The notes beneath the pieces were generated by a model. That model saw only the letters and a program-made list of their open reading frames with translations. It made no database searches and was not told the DNA's origin. 5,025 nucleotides of DNA from Candidatus Eiseniibacteriota bacterium (GTDB taxonomy: Bacteria; Eisenbacteria; RBG-16-71-46). The position numbers were made by a program, and so were the translations under genes. The DNA is taken from NCBI GenBank assembly GCA_021414165.1, contig JAIOPA010000272.1, positions 1 to 5,025 of the forward strand, in the 5' to 3' direction. Each line of letters opens with the position of its first letter. The stretch's first letter is position 1. Below are positions 1-5,025 of this stretch, piece by piece.

Positions 1-1
1 C

Positions 2-1564
2 CAGCTCATCGCCAAGGAGAAGGACGGCGACAAGTCGAAGGGCAAGGACGGCGACGCCAAGGACAAGGCCGCCAAGGACAAGCCGGCGGTAGCTGCCGCG
101 GCGGTCGCGCTGGAACTCGATGGCCTCGAGGACCGCATTGCACGGCTGTCGCTCAACTCGGCCGATCTGGCCGCGGCCATGCTCACGCCCGATGGCGAGA
201 CGCTCGTGTACCTGGCGCGTTACGACAAGGGCTACGACCTCTGGAAGTACGTCATGCGCAGCAAGGAAGTGAAGCTCGTGGCCAAGCTGGGTGCCGATGA
301 GGCCGACTTCAAGCTCGATGCCGAGGGCAAGAAGGCCTACGTGCTGGCCGATGGCCGGCTGTCCACGGTGGAACTGGAGTCGGGTAAGTCGAGCGGCATC
401 GCGGCCAGTGCGCGCATGGACCTCGACGAGGACGCCGAGCGTGCGTACTTCTTCGAGCACATCTGGCGTCAGACGTTCCAGAAGTTCCTGGACCCGGGCA
501 TGCACGGCATCGAGTGGCAGAAGTTGAAGGCGCACTACGCGGCCTTCCTGCCGGCGATCGACAACAATCGCGACTTCGCCGAGATGGCCAGCGAGATGCA
601 GGGTGAGTTGAACGCCTCGCACACCGGCGCCCGGTTCCGCCCGGTGCGCACCGATGGTGACGACACGGGTGCGCTCGGGTTCTTCCCCGAGGCGTCGTGG
701 ACCGGCGCAGGCGTGCAGATTGCCGAGGTGCTCGATGGCGGGCCGCTGCAGCGCGCGGGGAGCAAGGTGGGTGCGGGCGTGGTGATCGAGTCCATCGATG
801 GCGTGCGCATTGCCGCGGGTGCCGACTGGTACGCGCTCTTGAACCGCAAGGCCGGCAAGCCGGTTCGCTTGGGACTCGCGGATCCCAAGGGCGGCGCCAA
901 GTGGGAGGAGACGGTGCGGCCGATCGCGTGGGTTGCGCAGCAGCGCTTGCTGTACCAGCGCTGGTGGCGCTCGCGCCGCGAGTTGGTGGCCAAGCTCTCG
1001 AACGGCCGGTTGGGCTACGCGCACGTGCGCGGCATGAACGACGGCGCGTACCGCGAGGTGTTCGACGAGGTGTTCGGCCGCAACGTGGAGCGCGATGCGA
1101 TCATCCTGGACACGCGCTTCAACGGTGGCGGCAACCTGGACGAAGCACTGACCACGTTCCTGAGCGGCAAGGTGTTCGAGCACAACGAGCCGCGCGGCCA
1201 GAAGCTCGGCAGCGAACCGTCGCGGCGCTGGACCAAGCCATCGATCGTGGTCATGAGCCAGGCCAACTACTCCGACGCGCACTGCTTCCCCATGGCGTAC
1301 ACGCAGCTGGGCATCGGCGAGACGGTCGGCATGCCCGTGCCCGGCACGTGCAGCTCGGTGTGGTGGGAGCGCCTGCAGGATCGCGATCTGGTGTTCGGTA
1401 TCCCCATGGTGGGGATCCGCGACGTCGATGGCGACATCATGGAGAACAAGCAGCTCGCGCCGACGTATCAGGTGGAGCCGGACCCCGCCAAGTGGGCCAC
1501 GGGCCGCGACGAGCAGCTGGAGAAGGCCGTCGAGGTGTTGCTCGCCAAGCTGCCGAAGAAGTAA
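2..1564 (+). CDS. Tricorn-like protease, S41 family, C-terminal part (5' truncated by window)
   Basis: The frame is open from the left edge, so the true start lies outside; about 520 residues are visible, roughly half of a usual tricorn protein. Counting from the Met codon at 179, the order is: a Lys/Asp/Gly-rich linker (before 179), the end of a beta-propeller (about 1-80, with a TPDGETLVYLA blade), a helical C1 segment (FFEHIWRQTFQKFLDPGMHG, 91-110, to about 150), a PDZ domain (about 165-235) and the C2 alpha/beta hydrolase domain (about 275-455). The tricorn catalytic set is recognisable: Ser147-His148 in NASHTG, nucleophile Ser365 followed by Asp366 in NYSDAH, and Glu422 in IMENK. GGG at 317-319 matches the conserved glycine-rich loop. 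By family knowledge these are large serine proteases that degrade peptides to short products; Asp after the nucleophile is linked to preference for basic P1 residues in archaeal tricorn. Whether this copy is periplasmic or cytoplasmic cannot be seen. It seems intact and ends at a strong terminator. Confidence 0.93.
   Translation, partial: QLIAKEKDGDKSKGKDGDAKDKAAKDKPAVAAAAVALELDGLEDRIARLSLNSADLAAAMLTPDGETLVYLARYDKGYDLWKYVMRSKEVKLVAKLGADEADFKLDAEGKKAYVLADGRLSTVELESGKSSGIAASARMDLDEDAERAYFFEHIWRQTFQKFLDPGMHGIEWQKLKAHYAAFLPAIDNNRDFAEMASEMQGELNASHTGARFRPVRTDGDDTGALGFFPEASWTGAGVQIAEVLDGGPLQRAGSKVGAGVVIESIDGVRIAAGADWYALLNRKAGKPVRLGLADPKGGAKWEETVRPIAWVAQQRLLYQRWWRSRRELVAKLSNGRLGYAHVRGMNDGAYREVFDEVFGRNVERDAIILDTRFNGGGNLDEALTTFLSGKVFEHNEPRGQKLGSEPSRRWTKPSIVVMSQANYSDAHCFPMAYTQLGIGETVGMPVPGTCSSVWWERLQDRDLVFGIPMVGIRDVDGDIMENKQLAPTYQVEPDPAKWATGRDEQLEKAVEVLLAKLPKK
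20..100 (+). repeat. Lys/Asp-rich low-complexity linker with short tandem repeats in the protease gene
   Basis: The 12-mer AAGGACGGCGAC occurs at 20-31 and again at 44-55, followed by AAGGACAAG units near 59 and 74. It encodes a highly charged stretch (EKDGDKSKGKDGDAKDK and on) that turns into an Ala-rich run before the sequence ELDGLEDRI. This looks like a flexible, length-variable linker before the second propeller. Such charged insertions are common at this point in bacterial tricorn-like proteins. Confidence 0.6.
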
Positions 1565-1580
1565 GCCATACGCTCACACG

Positions 1581-1620
1581 ACGGCCCGCGCATCGTTGCG
1601 ATGCGCGGGCCGTGTCTTTG
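1581..1620 (+). terminator. Intrinsic terminator after the tricorn-like gene
   Basis: A perfect 15-bp stem (1581-1595 with 1599-1613) closes a TTG loop. It begins 16 bases after the TAA stop and is followed by GTCTTTG, a short T-rich tail. The stem is very GC-rich. This is a good rho-independent terminator, although the T tract is weak. Confidence 0.8.
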
Positions 1621-1632
1621 TATGGCAGGTGC

Positions 1633-1663
1633 CCCGTTCAATCGCCTGGGGCGATTGAACGGG
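1633..1663 (-). terminator. Hairpin terminator of the minus-strand membrane-protein operon
   Basis: A perfect 14-bp stem (1633-1646 with 1650-1663) with a 3-base loop lies 5 bases beyond the stop codon of the minus-strand gene ending at 1669. No T-run follows on the minus strand, so it may work with the neighbouring hairpin at 1581-1613 as a two-hairpin barrier between convergent genes, or may protect the 3' end of the mRNA. Confidence 0.55.
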
Positions 1664-1668
1664 CGATG

Positions 1669-2154
1669 TCATCGCCGCTTGGCCGCCGAGTCGCGCATGA
1701 GCACGGCTGCCAGATGCGCGCCCACGAACGTGAGCACGAGCATGCTCATGATGTTATGCGCGGCACTCACCACGGTGGAGTAGGCCACCGGGTCGGCGCT
1801 CTTCTGCGCGATGCGCACGGCCCACCACGGCAGCGTGAGTGCGATGCCGGTGCCGAGCGTGATCGCCATGCTGAGCGCGGCGATCAGCCCGAGCGCGTAG
1901 TCCATGCGGCTGCGGAACGGTGCCGTGCGGTTCCAGTGCTGCCACTGGTAGATCGCGTAGACCAGCGTGAGCACGGCACCCAGCACGATGTGCAGTGTCT
2001 CGCCGGGCGTGCTCCCGGCGGCCAGCCGCATGAAGAAGATGAGCAGGCCGCCCAGCGCCTCGAACCCGAGCAGCACCCAGAGCACCACGAGCAGCGGCGC
2101 GCGCATGCGGCGCGCACGTGGGTGCTCGGGGAGCGGCTTCGCCAAGCGACTCAC
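1669..2154 (-). CDS. Small four-helix membrane protein, putative di-heme cytochrome b-like (b561/DUF4405-like)
   Basis: This is a 161-residue protein. I see four hydrophobic helices at about 19-43, 52-72, 86-110 and 128-152. Basic residues in the N-terminus (RARRMR), the 2-3 loop (NRTAPFRSR) and the C-terminus (AAKRR) suggest both ends are cytoplasmic. Helix 2 is flanked by His55 and His73, and helix 4 carries His133 and His147. These two helices run parallel, so His55/His133 would meet near the outer face and His73/His147 near the inner face. That is the arrangement expected of a four-helix bundle binding two b hemes. The heme role is inferred from this geometry; I do not recognise a named gene. 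The start is GTG, 10 bases after the stop of the upstream gene, with no clear Shine-Dalgarno, so translation is probably coupled. An ATG at 2104-2106 (Met17, just before helix 1) is an alternative start. Its function could be quinone-linked electron transfer. Confidence 0.75.
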   Translation of the reverse strand: MSRLAKPLPEHPRARRMRAPLLVVLWVLLGFEALGGLLIFFMRLAAGSTPGETLHIVLGAVLTLVYAIYQWQHWNRTAPFRSRMDYALGLIAALSMAITLGTGIALTLPWWAVRIAQKSADPVAYSTVVSAAHNIMSMLVLTFVGAHLAAVLMRDSAAKRR

Positions 2155-2164
2155 GCCCAGGGGC

Positions 2165-2590
2165 TCAGACCAGGTAGCGCAGCGCGAAGATCACTTCGCC
2201 CGAGCCGATGCTGATGGTCCAGAGCACCAGGAACGTCCACATGAGCGCCGGCCGTTCGCGGAAGAACCAGCGGCCGGCCTTGGCCTCCTGGTAAGCGAGC
2301 GTGCCCAGCACCACGAAGACCAGGTAGGCCACGAGCGACAGCAGCCCGTGCGCGGCATACGTGATCTTCATGCCGGTGGACAGCACCTCGTGAGCGCCTG
2401 GTGCCGAGGCGGCAGCACTCCGATTGGCCATGTACATGACGTTCACCAGCGCCTCGAACAACGAGACCACGATGAACAGCGCAAAGGGGAACGGCTGCCG
2501 GTTCCAGTTCTTGCGCACCACGTAGAGCACGCCGGCCGTGACGAACAGCTCGGAGACGGCGGAGAAGATCGAGAAGGGAGGAATGTTCAT
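2165..2590 (-). CDS. Four-helix membrane protein of unknown function, first gene of the minus-strand operon
   Basis: This is a 141-residue hydrophobic protein with helices at about 7-25, 35-54, 78-99 and 114-138. Positive loops after helix 1 (RKNWNR) and after helix 3 (KAGRWFFRERP) suggest that both ends face outward, opposite to its partner gene. Notable buried or near-membrane polar residues are Glu14, Glu46, His67, His81 and Glu132 in GSGE. The helix-3 His81 in a YAAHG context vaguely recalls small heme- or copper-linked membrane proteins such as the DUF420 group, but I cannot assign a family. It is followed after 10 bases by the four-histidine protein, so the two are likely co-transcribed and may form one complex. 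The ATG at 2588-2590 has no Shine-Dalgarno but has a TAGGCT box 7 bases upstream, which fits a leaderless start. Confidence 0.75.
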   Translation of the reverse strand: MNIPPFSIFSAVSELFVTAGVLYVVRKNWNRQPFPFALFIVVSLFEALVNVMYMANRSAAASAPGAHEVLSTGMKITYAAHGLLSLVAYLVFVVLGTLAYQEAKAGRWFFRERPALMWTFLVLWTISIGSGEVIFALRYLV

Positions 2591-2642
2591 GCCGTGGAGC
2601 CTAGTGGCCGGGCGGGGCGGTGCGCAATCCGTAGGACTACCG
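2591..2642 (-). promoter_or_regulatory. Candidate leaderless promoter and palindromic operator of the membrane-protein operon
   Basis: On the minus strand the order is: palindrome CGGTAGTCCTACGG (2642-2629), a -35-like TTGCGC (2627-2622), an 18-base spacer, a -10-like TAGGCT (2603-2598), 7 bases, then ATG. The start codon would therefore be at or next to +1. The palindrome centre is near -45. Its core GTAGTCCTACGGA (2640-2628) differs by one base from the element upstream of the TonB-dependent receptor. The hexamers are degenerate; the palindrome and its match are directly seen, while promoter function is inferred. Confidence 0.4.
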
Positions 2643-2670
2643 AGGAGACCTTTGTAGACTGTGCTCGCCC

Positions 2671-2700
2671 TTGCGCGCGCCGCGCGCTAATCTGCACCGC
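2671..2700 (+). promoter_or_regulatory. Candidate leaderless promoter of the GGQ-protein/lipoprotein operon
   Basis: TAATCT (2688-2693) lies 7 bases before the ATG at 2701, and no Shine-Dalgarno is present, so the mRNA probably begins at or near the start codon. No convincing -35 hexamer is seen. A 7-bp GC inverted repeat (2673-2679 with 2681-2687) directly abuts the box. A GTAG half-site (2654-2657) lies further upstream. Confidence 0.35.
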
Positions 2701-3045
2701 ATGGCCTTGCCCGATCACTTGAAGAAGCTGCTCGCGGACTGCGACGTGGAGACGTATCGCGCGTCGGGGCCCGGCGGGCAGCATCGCAACAAGACCGAGT
2801 CGGCGGTGCGCATGACGCACCGGCCGAGCGGGATCGTGCGCGTGGGCACCGAGCACCGCTCGCAGCTGCGCAATCGCGAGCTGGCGCTGGAGCGCATCTT
2901 CAAGGCACTCGAGGCCAAGAAGAAGAAGCCCAAGCCGCGCGTGGCGACCAAGCCCAGCAAGGCGGCCAAGGTGCGGCGGCTCGAGTCCAAGGCGCGCGAC
3001 AGCGTGAAGAAGCGCGAGCGCAAGCGCCCGAGCGGCGACGAATGA
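2701..3045 (+). CDS. Stand-alone GGQ-domain peptidyl-tRNA hydrolase (release-factor-like, ArfB/MTRFR type)
   Basis: This is a 114-residue protein. Residues 1-75 form an RF-1-type catalytic domain with the signature SGPGGQHRNKTES (22-34; GGQ at 25-27). It continues with a PSGIVRVGTEHRSQLRNRELAL segment (42-63) typical of the family. The last 40 residues are very Lys/Arg-rich (KKKKPKPR to KKRERKRP), like the tail of ArfB/YaeJ that enters the empty mRNA channel of stalled ribosomes. The codon-recognition domains of RF1/RF2 are absent. Expected role: hydrolysis of peptidyl-tRNA on stalled or split ribosomes in the cytoplasm. It lacks the roughly 20-residue helical insertion of ArfB between the first strands; in that respect it looks closer to the mitochondrial MTRFR (C12orf65) type. 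I chose ATG 2701 over an upstream TTG at 2671 because the family domain begins here and the region before it looks like promoter. It overlaps the next gene by ATGA. Confidence 0.9.
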   Translation: MALPDHLKKLLADCDVETYRASGPGGQHRNKTESAVRMTHRPSGIVRVGTEHRSQLRNRELALERIFKALEAKKKKPKPRVATKPSKAAKVRRLESKARDSVKKRERKRPSGDE

Positions 3046-3809
3046 TGCGCGCGTGGCGGCGGGTCGCACTGGGTGCGCTGGCGGTGTTGGCGCTGGCCTC
3101 GTGCTCGCCTCGCGTGGTGCGGAAGCCCGTGCACACCACGCCCGTGACGTCGCGCTGGCCGCGCGAATGGGTACTGCCGCATGCGAGTGCCTATGGCGAC
3201 ACCATGTGGTTGGCGAGCGAGCGGCCCGTGCGCTCGGTGGTGATCCACTCCAACGACGCCGATGCGCACGCCGAGCCCAAGCCGGGTCTCACGATCTATG
3301 GCCGCTCCGAGGGCACTCCGGTGGCCATTCGCGTGCCGGCGCGGCTGAGCGATCGCACCGCGCGCCAGATCATCGATGGCGCGTTCGCGCGCAAGGACCT
3401 GCACCTGGACTGGTGGCACGATCCGGATCCGGACTCGTTGGCCACGCAGGAGGCCGGCCGGTTCGACAACGTGGGCGGGCGGCCCATGTGGGGCTTCGAC
3501 CTGGGGCTGCCGCTCGAGAAGGTGGCAGGCTACCGCGTGATCGTGGTGGTGATCGGGCGCGTCGATGCGCTGGAGCGTGGCGCGCCGCGCGCCGCACCCG
3601 CCGAGCGCTGGACGCGCACGCGCACCGAGGACGACCCGCTGCCGGTGCTCACCGGCCGCTGGGTGCGACCGTACGAGATCAAGTACGACGACCGCTTCGC
3701 CACGGTGCGCGTGGTGGCGGATTACGACGTCGATCTGGCCGGGCACAAGGTGACGCCGCACGTGGCCCCCGCGGCTCTGCGCCGCTGGCGTGGCAAGCCG
3801 TTGCGATAG
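3042..3809 (+). CDS. Putative outer-membrane lipoprotein of unknown function
   Basis: This is a 255-residue protein with a lipoprotein signal peptide: basic start MMRAWRR, hydrophobic run, and lipobox LASC with Cys21 as the lipid-modified residue. Ser at +2 favours sorting to the outer membrane under the usual Lol rule. The mature part is soluble in appearance, with many Trp residues and the distinctive segments WWHDPDPD (124-131) and GRFDNVGGRPMWGFDLGLPL (139-158). It ends in a basic stretch (RRWRGK). I do not recognise a family. The gene starts inside the stop of the GGQ gene (ATGA), and ATG 3045 is an alternative start giving one residue less. The overlap implies co-translation, yet a periplasmic lipoprotein has no obvious functional tie to ribosome rescue, so the pairing may be only transcriptional. 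Confidence 0.8.
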   Translation: MMRAWRRVALGALAVLALASCSPRVVRKPVHTTPVTSRWPREWVLPHASAYGDTMWLASERPVRSVVIHSNDADAHAEPKPGLTIYGRSEGTPVAIRVPARLSDRTARQIIDGAFARKDLHLDWWHDPDPDSLATQEAGRFDNVGGRPMWGFDLGLPLEKVAGYRVIVVVIGRVDALERGAPRAAPAERWTRTRTEDDPLPVLTGRWVRPYEIKYDDRFATVRVVADYDVDLAGHKVTPHVAPAALRRWRGKPLR

Positions 3810-3824
3810 CGGCGTTTCGCAACG
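3799..3824 (+). terminator. Possible weak hairpin at the end of the lipoprotein gene
   Basis: An 8-bp perfect inverted repeat (3799-3806 with 3817-3824) has a 10-base loop that contains the TAG stop. No T-tract follows, so it is a doubtful intrinsic terminator; it may instead stabilise the 3' end. Confidence 0.25.
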
Positions 3825-3832
3825 CGTACTCC

Positions 3833-3866
3833 CGAAGTATTACGTGATTTTTCCGTAGTTCTACGG
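3833..3866 (+). promoter_or_regulatory. Tandem palindromic operator upstream of the TonB-dependent receptor
   Basis: A perfect 14-base inverted repeat CCGTAG-TT-CTACGG (3853-3866) is preceded by a degenerate copy CGAAGTATTACG (3833-3844), which matches its 12-base core at 9 positions. The copies are offset by exactly 21 bp, two helical turns, so two regulator dimers could bind the same face of the DNA. The element GTAGTTCTACGGA (3855-3867) recurs with one change before the minus-strand membrane operon. The regulator is unknown. BlaI/MecI/CopY-type or other small-palindrome regulators are possible, but this is a guess. Confidence 0.5.
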
Positions 3867-3890
3867 ACAGACCGCGGGCCCAAGGTCACC

Positions 3891-3902
3891 TACATTGCGG
3901 TT
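3891..3902 (+). promoter_or_regulatory. Candidate -10 box for the receptor transcript
   Basis: TACATT (3891-3896) lies 6 bases before a GTG (3903) and 24 bases after the perfect palindrome. No good -35 hexamer is present, which would fit a promoter needing an activator at the palindrome, whose centre is near -43 if transcription starts at 3903. Repression is equally possible. Confidence 0.35.
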
Positions 3903-4022
3903 GTGACGGGTGTGCTCACGCACACCATGGCCGCCACGGTCGCCCGCCCGGGACCACTTGAACCAACACTCCATGCATCGCGCGCACCGGATGCATTCGT
4001 CTCGATCGAAAGGACCTCGTGA
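3903..4022 (+). CDS. Possible upstream ORF / leader peptide overlapping the receptor start
   Basis: A reading frame from GTG 3903 (39 codons) or ATG 3927 (31 codons) runs without a stop to TGA 4020-4022. That stop shares one base with the receptor ATG (TGATG). The GTG sits just after a candidate -10 box, so it could be translated as a leaderless start. The peptide (MAATVARPGPLEP... from the ATG) shows no run of regulatory codons and no known motif. Open frames of this length arise easily by chance at this GC content, and the receptor has its own Shine-Dalgarno, so the call is speculative. Confidence 0.22.
   Translation: MTGVLTHTMAATVARPGPLEPTLHASRAPDAFVSIERTS
3909..3996 (+). other. Structured 5' leader with two hairpins
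   Basis: Two perfect 7-bp stems are visible: GGTGTGC/GCACACC (3909-3915 with 3920-3926, TCAC loop) and ATGCATC/GATGCAT (3973-3979 with 3990-3996, 10-base loop). Between them lies a C-rich stretch with short GGTC/GACC pairing (3938-3941 with 3952-3955). I see no match to a known riboswitch. The structures could affect translation of the receptor or simply be incidental. Confidence 0.3.
4009..4014 (+). promoter_or_regulatory. Ribosome binding site of the receptor gene
   Basis: AAAGGA lies 7 bases before the ATG at 4022. It is the only clear Shine-Dalgarno in the window and fixes the receptor start. Confidence 0.7.
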
Positions 4023-5025
4023 TGCGTACCCTCCGGATCGCCGCCTGCCTTGTGCTGGCCGCGTGCGCGTTAGCCCCCATGGGCACACCCCGCGCGCATG
4101 CTGCCGAGTCTGCGTTCGCCGACACCACCAAGCCGGTCACGTTCCTCAAGGAGACGGTCGTCACGGGCGCGCGCTACCCGCGCCGCTACTACGAGTCGCC
4201 GCAGGCGCTGTCGTTCCTGTCGCGCGGCCAGCTGCGCGAGATCGCGCCCATGGTCGTGGGCGACGCGCTGCAGCAGTTGCCGGGCGTGGACAACTCCAAG
4301 GACAGCCCGTGGGAGCAGCGCGTGGTGCTGCGCGGCCTGTCGGGCCAGCGCGTGCTCGTGCTGGTCGACGGCATGCCCATGAACAGCGCGCGCGGCAATG
4401 GTCCGCACCCCTCGCTGGTGCCGGCCGAGATGATCGATCGCGTGGAAGTGGTGCGCGGCCCGTCGTCGGTGTCGTACGGCTCCGACGCCATTGGTGGCGC
4501 GCTCAACATCATCACGCGCGACGCGGCGCCTGCGGGTGATAGCAAGTCGACCGGCGTGCGGGGTTCATCGCAGCTGGGTGGCAGCACCGCCGACCACATG
4601 TTCGGCGGCCAGGTCACGGTGCAGCCGTACTTCGGCAAGCTGGGCCTGCTCGCCTCGGGCGGCTGGCACGACGCGGACAACTTCGAGACGCCGTCGGGCA
4701 GGGTGCCCAACTCGTCCTACAACGACGTGAATCTGGAGTTCGGCGCGCGCTACGACGTGTCGGACCGCCTCACGCTGCGCTCGGGCTACCAGCAGTACCG
4801 CGGTGAGGATGTGGGTATCCCCGGGCTGTCGTTCGCGTCCCCGGGCGCGTCGCAGCAGTTCAAGTTCGCGAACTACGACCGTGACCTCGCGCACGTCACC
4901 ATGGATCATCACTACGCGAACGGTTGGGTCGAGAACACGCGCATCCGTGCCTACTGGCAGCGTGAGAAGCGCAACTTCTTCTCGACGCAGAACCTGGATG
5001 CCTCGCAGGTGAACAACTTCGGCGT
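4022..5025 (+). CDS. TonB-dependent outer-membrane receptor, N-terminal part (3' truncated by window)
   Basis: The frame stays open to the right edge; 334 full codons are visible of the usual 600-800. A Sec signal peptide (MRTLRIAACLVLAACALAPM...) likely ends at AHA-A (27/28). A TonB-box-like ETVVTGA follows at 44-50. The plug domain spans about 55-167 with hallmark segments: GDALQQLPGVD (80-90), VVLRGLSGQRVLVLVDGMPMN (101-121), DRVEVVRGPSSVSYGSDAIGG (139-159) and ALNIITRD (160-167). Alternating beta strands of the barrel start near 178. It would import a scarce ligand across the outer membrane using TonB-ExbBD energy. The plug motifs resemble the BtuB / heme-hemoglobin / siderophore branch rather than SusC-type receptors; substrate cannot be fixed from this part. 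Its promoter region shares an operator-like element with the putative heme-binding membrane operon at 1669-2590, which weakly favours a heme or metal ligand. The frame start is set by a clear Shine-Dalgarno. Confidence 0.93.
   Translation, partial: MRTLRIAACLVLAACALAPMGTPRAHAAESAFADTTKPVTFLKETVVTGARYPRRYYESPQALSFLSRGQLREIAPMVVGDALQQLPGVDNSKDSPWEQRVVLRGLSGQRVLVLVDGMPMNSARGNGPHPSLVPAEMIDRVEVVRGPSSVSYGSDAIGGALNIITRDAAPAGDSKSTGVRGSSQLGGSTADHMFGGQVTVQPYFGKLGLLASGGWHDADNFETPSGRVPNSSYNDVNLEFGARYDVSDRLTLRSGYQQYRGEDVGIPGLSFASPGASQQFKFANYDRDLAHVTMDHHYANGWVENTRIRAYWQREKRNFFSTQNLDASQVNNFG

Noticed and set aside
20..100. Tandem repeat as a CRISPR or mobile repeat
   Set aside because: It is in frame, encodes a Lys/Asp-rich linker, and the units are short and degenerate with no spacers.
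697..2214. Long plus-strand open frame of 505 codons in another frame
   Set aside because: It runs through the protease catalytic region, both terminator hairpins and the opposite-strand membrane gene. Its composition is the Arg/Ala/Gly-rich type of a GC-rich shadow frame and shows no motif.
2671..2700. Upstream TTG start adding 10 residues to the GGQ protein
   Set aside because: The added codons come from a GC inverted repeat and the candidate -10 box, there is no Shine-Dalgarno, and family proteins of this type fit a start at 2701.
2715..3761. Minus-strand open frame of 348 codons opposite the GGQ and lipoprotein genes
   Set aside because: It is antisense to two well-supported genes with GGQ and lipobox motifs. 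The protein is His/Arg-rich and featureless, as expected from high-GC codon bias.
3825..3900. Fur box upstream of the receptor
   Set aside because: No AT-rich GATAAT-type repeats occur; the palindrome found is GTAG/CTAC-based and unlike the Fur consensus.
3870..4021. Cobalamin riboswitch upstream of the receptor
   Set aside because: A BtuB-like receptor made this worth checking, but no B12-box-like conserved segment or multi-stem arrangement is seen; only two short hairpins are present.
3910..4539. Plus-strand 209-codon frame across the receptor start
   Set aside because: It overlaps the clear signal peptide and plug domain of the TonB-dependent receptor in another frame and has no recognisable domain.

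Overview
The window is GC-rich bacterial chromosome (roughly two-thirds G+C by eye) with compact genes. It holds a tricorn-type protease, a TonB-dependent outer-membrane receptor and a lipobox lipoprotein, so the host is a diderm. The mix resembles Gemmatimonadota (Gemmatimonas-like) or a neighbouring soil phylum such as Acidobacteriota. That placement is an inference from gene content and style, not from a marker gene. No mobile element, CRISPR array, tRNA or rRNA gene is visible.

Layout. (1) 2-1564, plus strand: the C-terminal half of a tricorn-like serine protease, cut by the left edge, with its catalytic Ser/His/Ser/Glu residues in place. It ends at a strong hairpin terminator (1581-1620). 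A second hairpin (1633-1663) lies just beyond the end of the convergent minus-strand genes. (2) 1669-2590, minus strand: a two-gene operon of small four-helix membrane proteins. The upstream gene (2165-2590) is of unknown family. The downstream gene (1669-2154) carries four membrane histidines placed like the ligands of a di-heme b-type cytochrome. (3) 2591-2700: a divergent promoter region. (4) 2701-3809, plus strand: a stand-alone GGQ-domain ribosome-rescue/release-factor-like protein, joined by an ATGA overlap to an unrecognised lipoprotein. (5) 3810-4021: a 212-base regulatory region. (6) 4022-5025, plus strand: the first 334 codons of a TonB-dependent receptor, running off the right edge.

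The most interesting signal is regulatory. The minus-strand membrane operon and the receptor share a 13-base palindromic element (GTAGTYCTACGGA, one difference). It has the same orientation relative to each gene and sits 31.5-32.5 bases from the candidate -10 box in both. The receptor copy has a weaker second copy exactly 21 bp upstream. This suggests one regulator controls both the receptor and the putative heme/electron-transfer membrane proteins. Three candidate -10 boxes (TAGGCT, TAATCT, TACATT) lie only 6-7 bases before a start codon with no Shine-Dalgarno, which suggests leaderless transcripts. At the receptor, the leaderless start would open a 39-codon upstream reading frame whose TGA overlaps the receptor ATG (TGATG), so a translated, coupled leader is possible. 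These regulatory readings rest on short motifs and are hypotheses.
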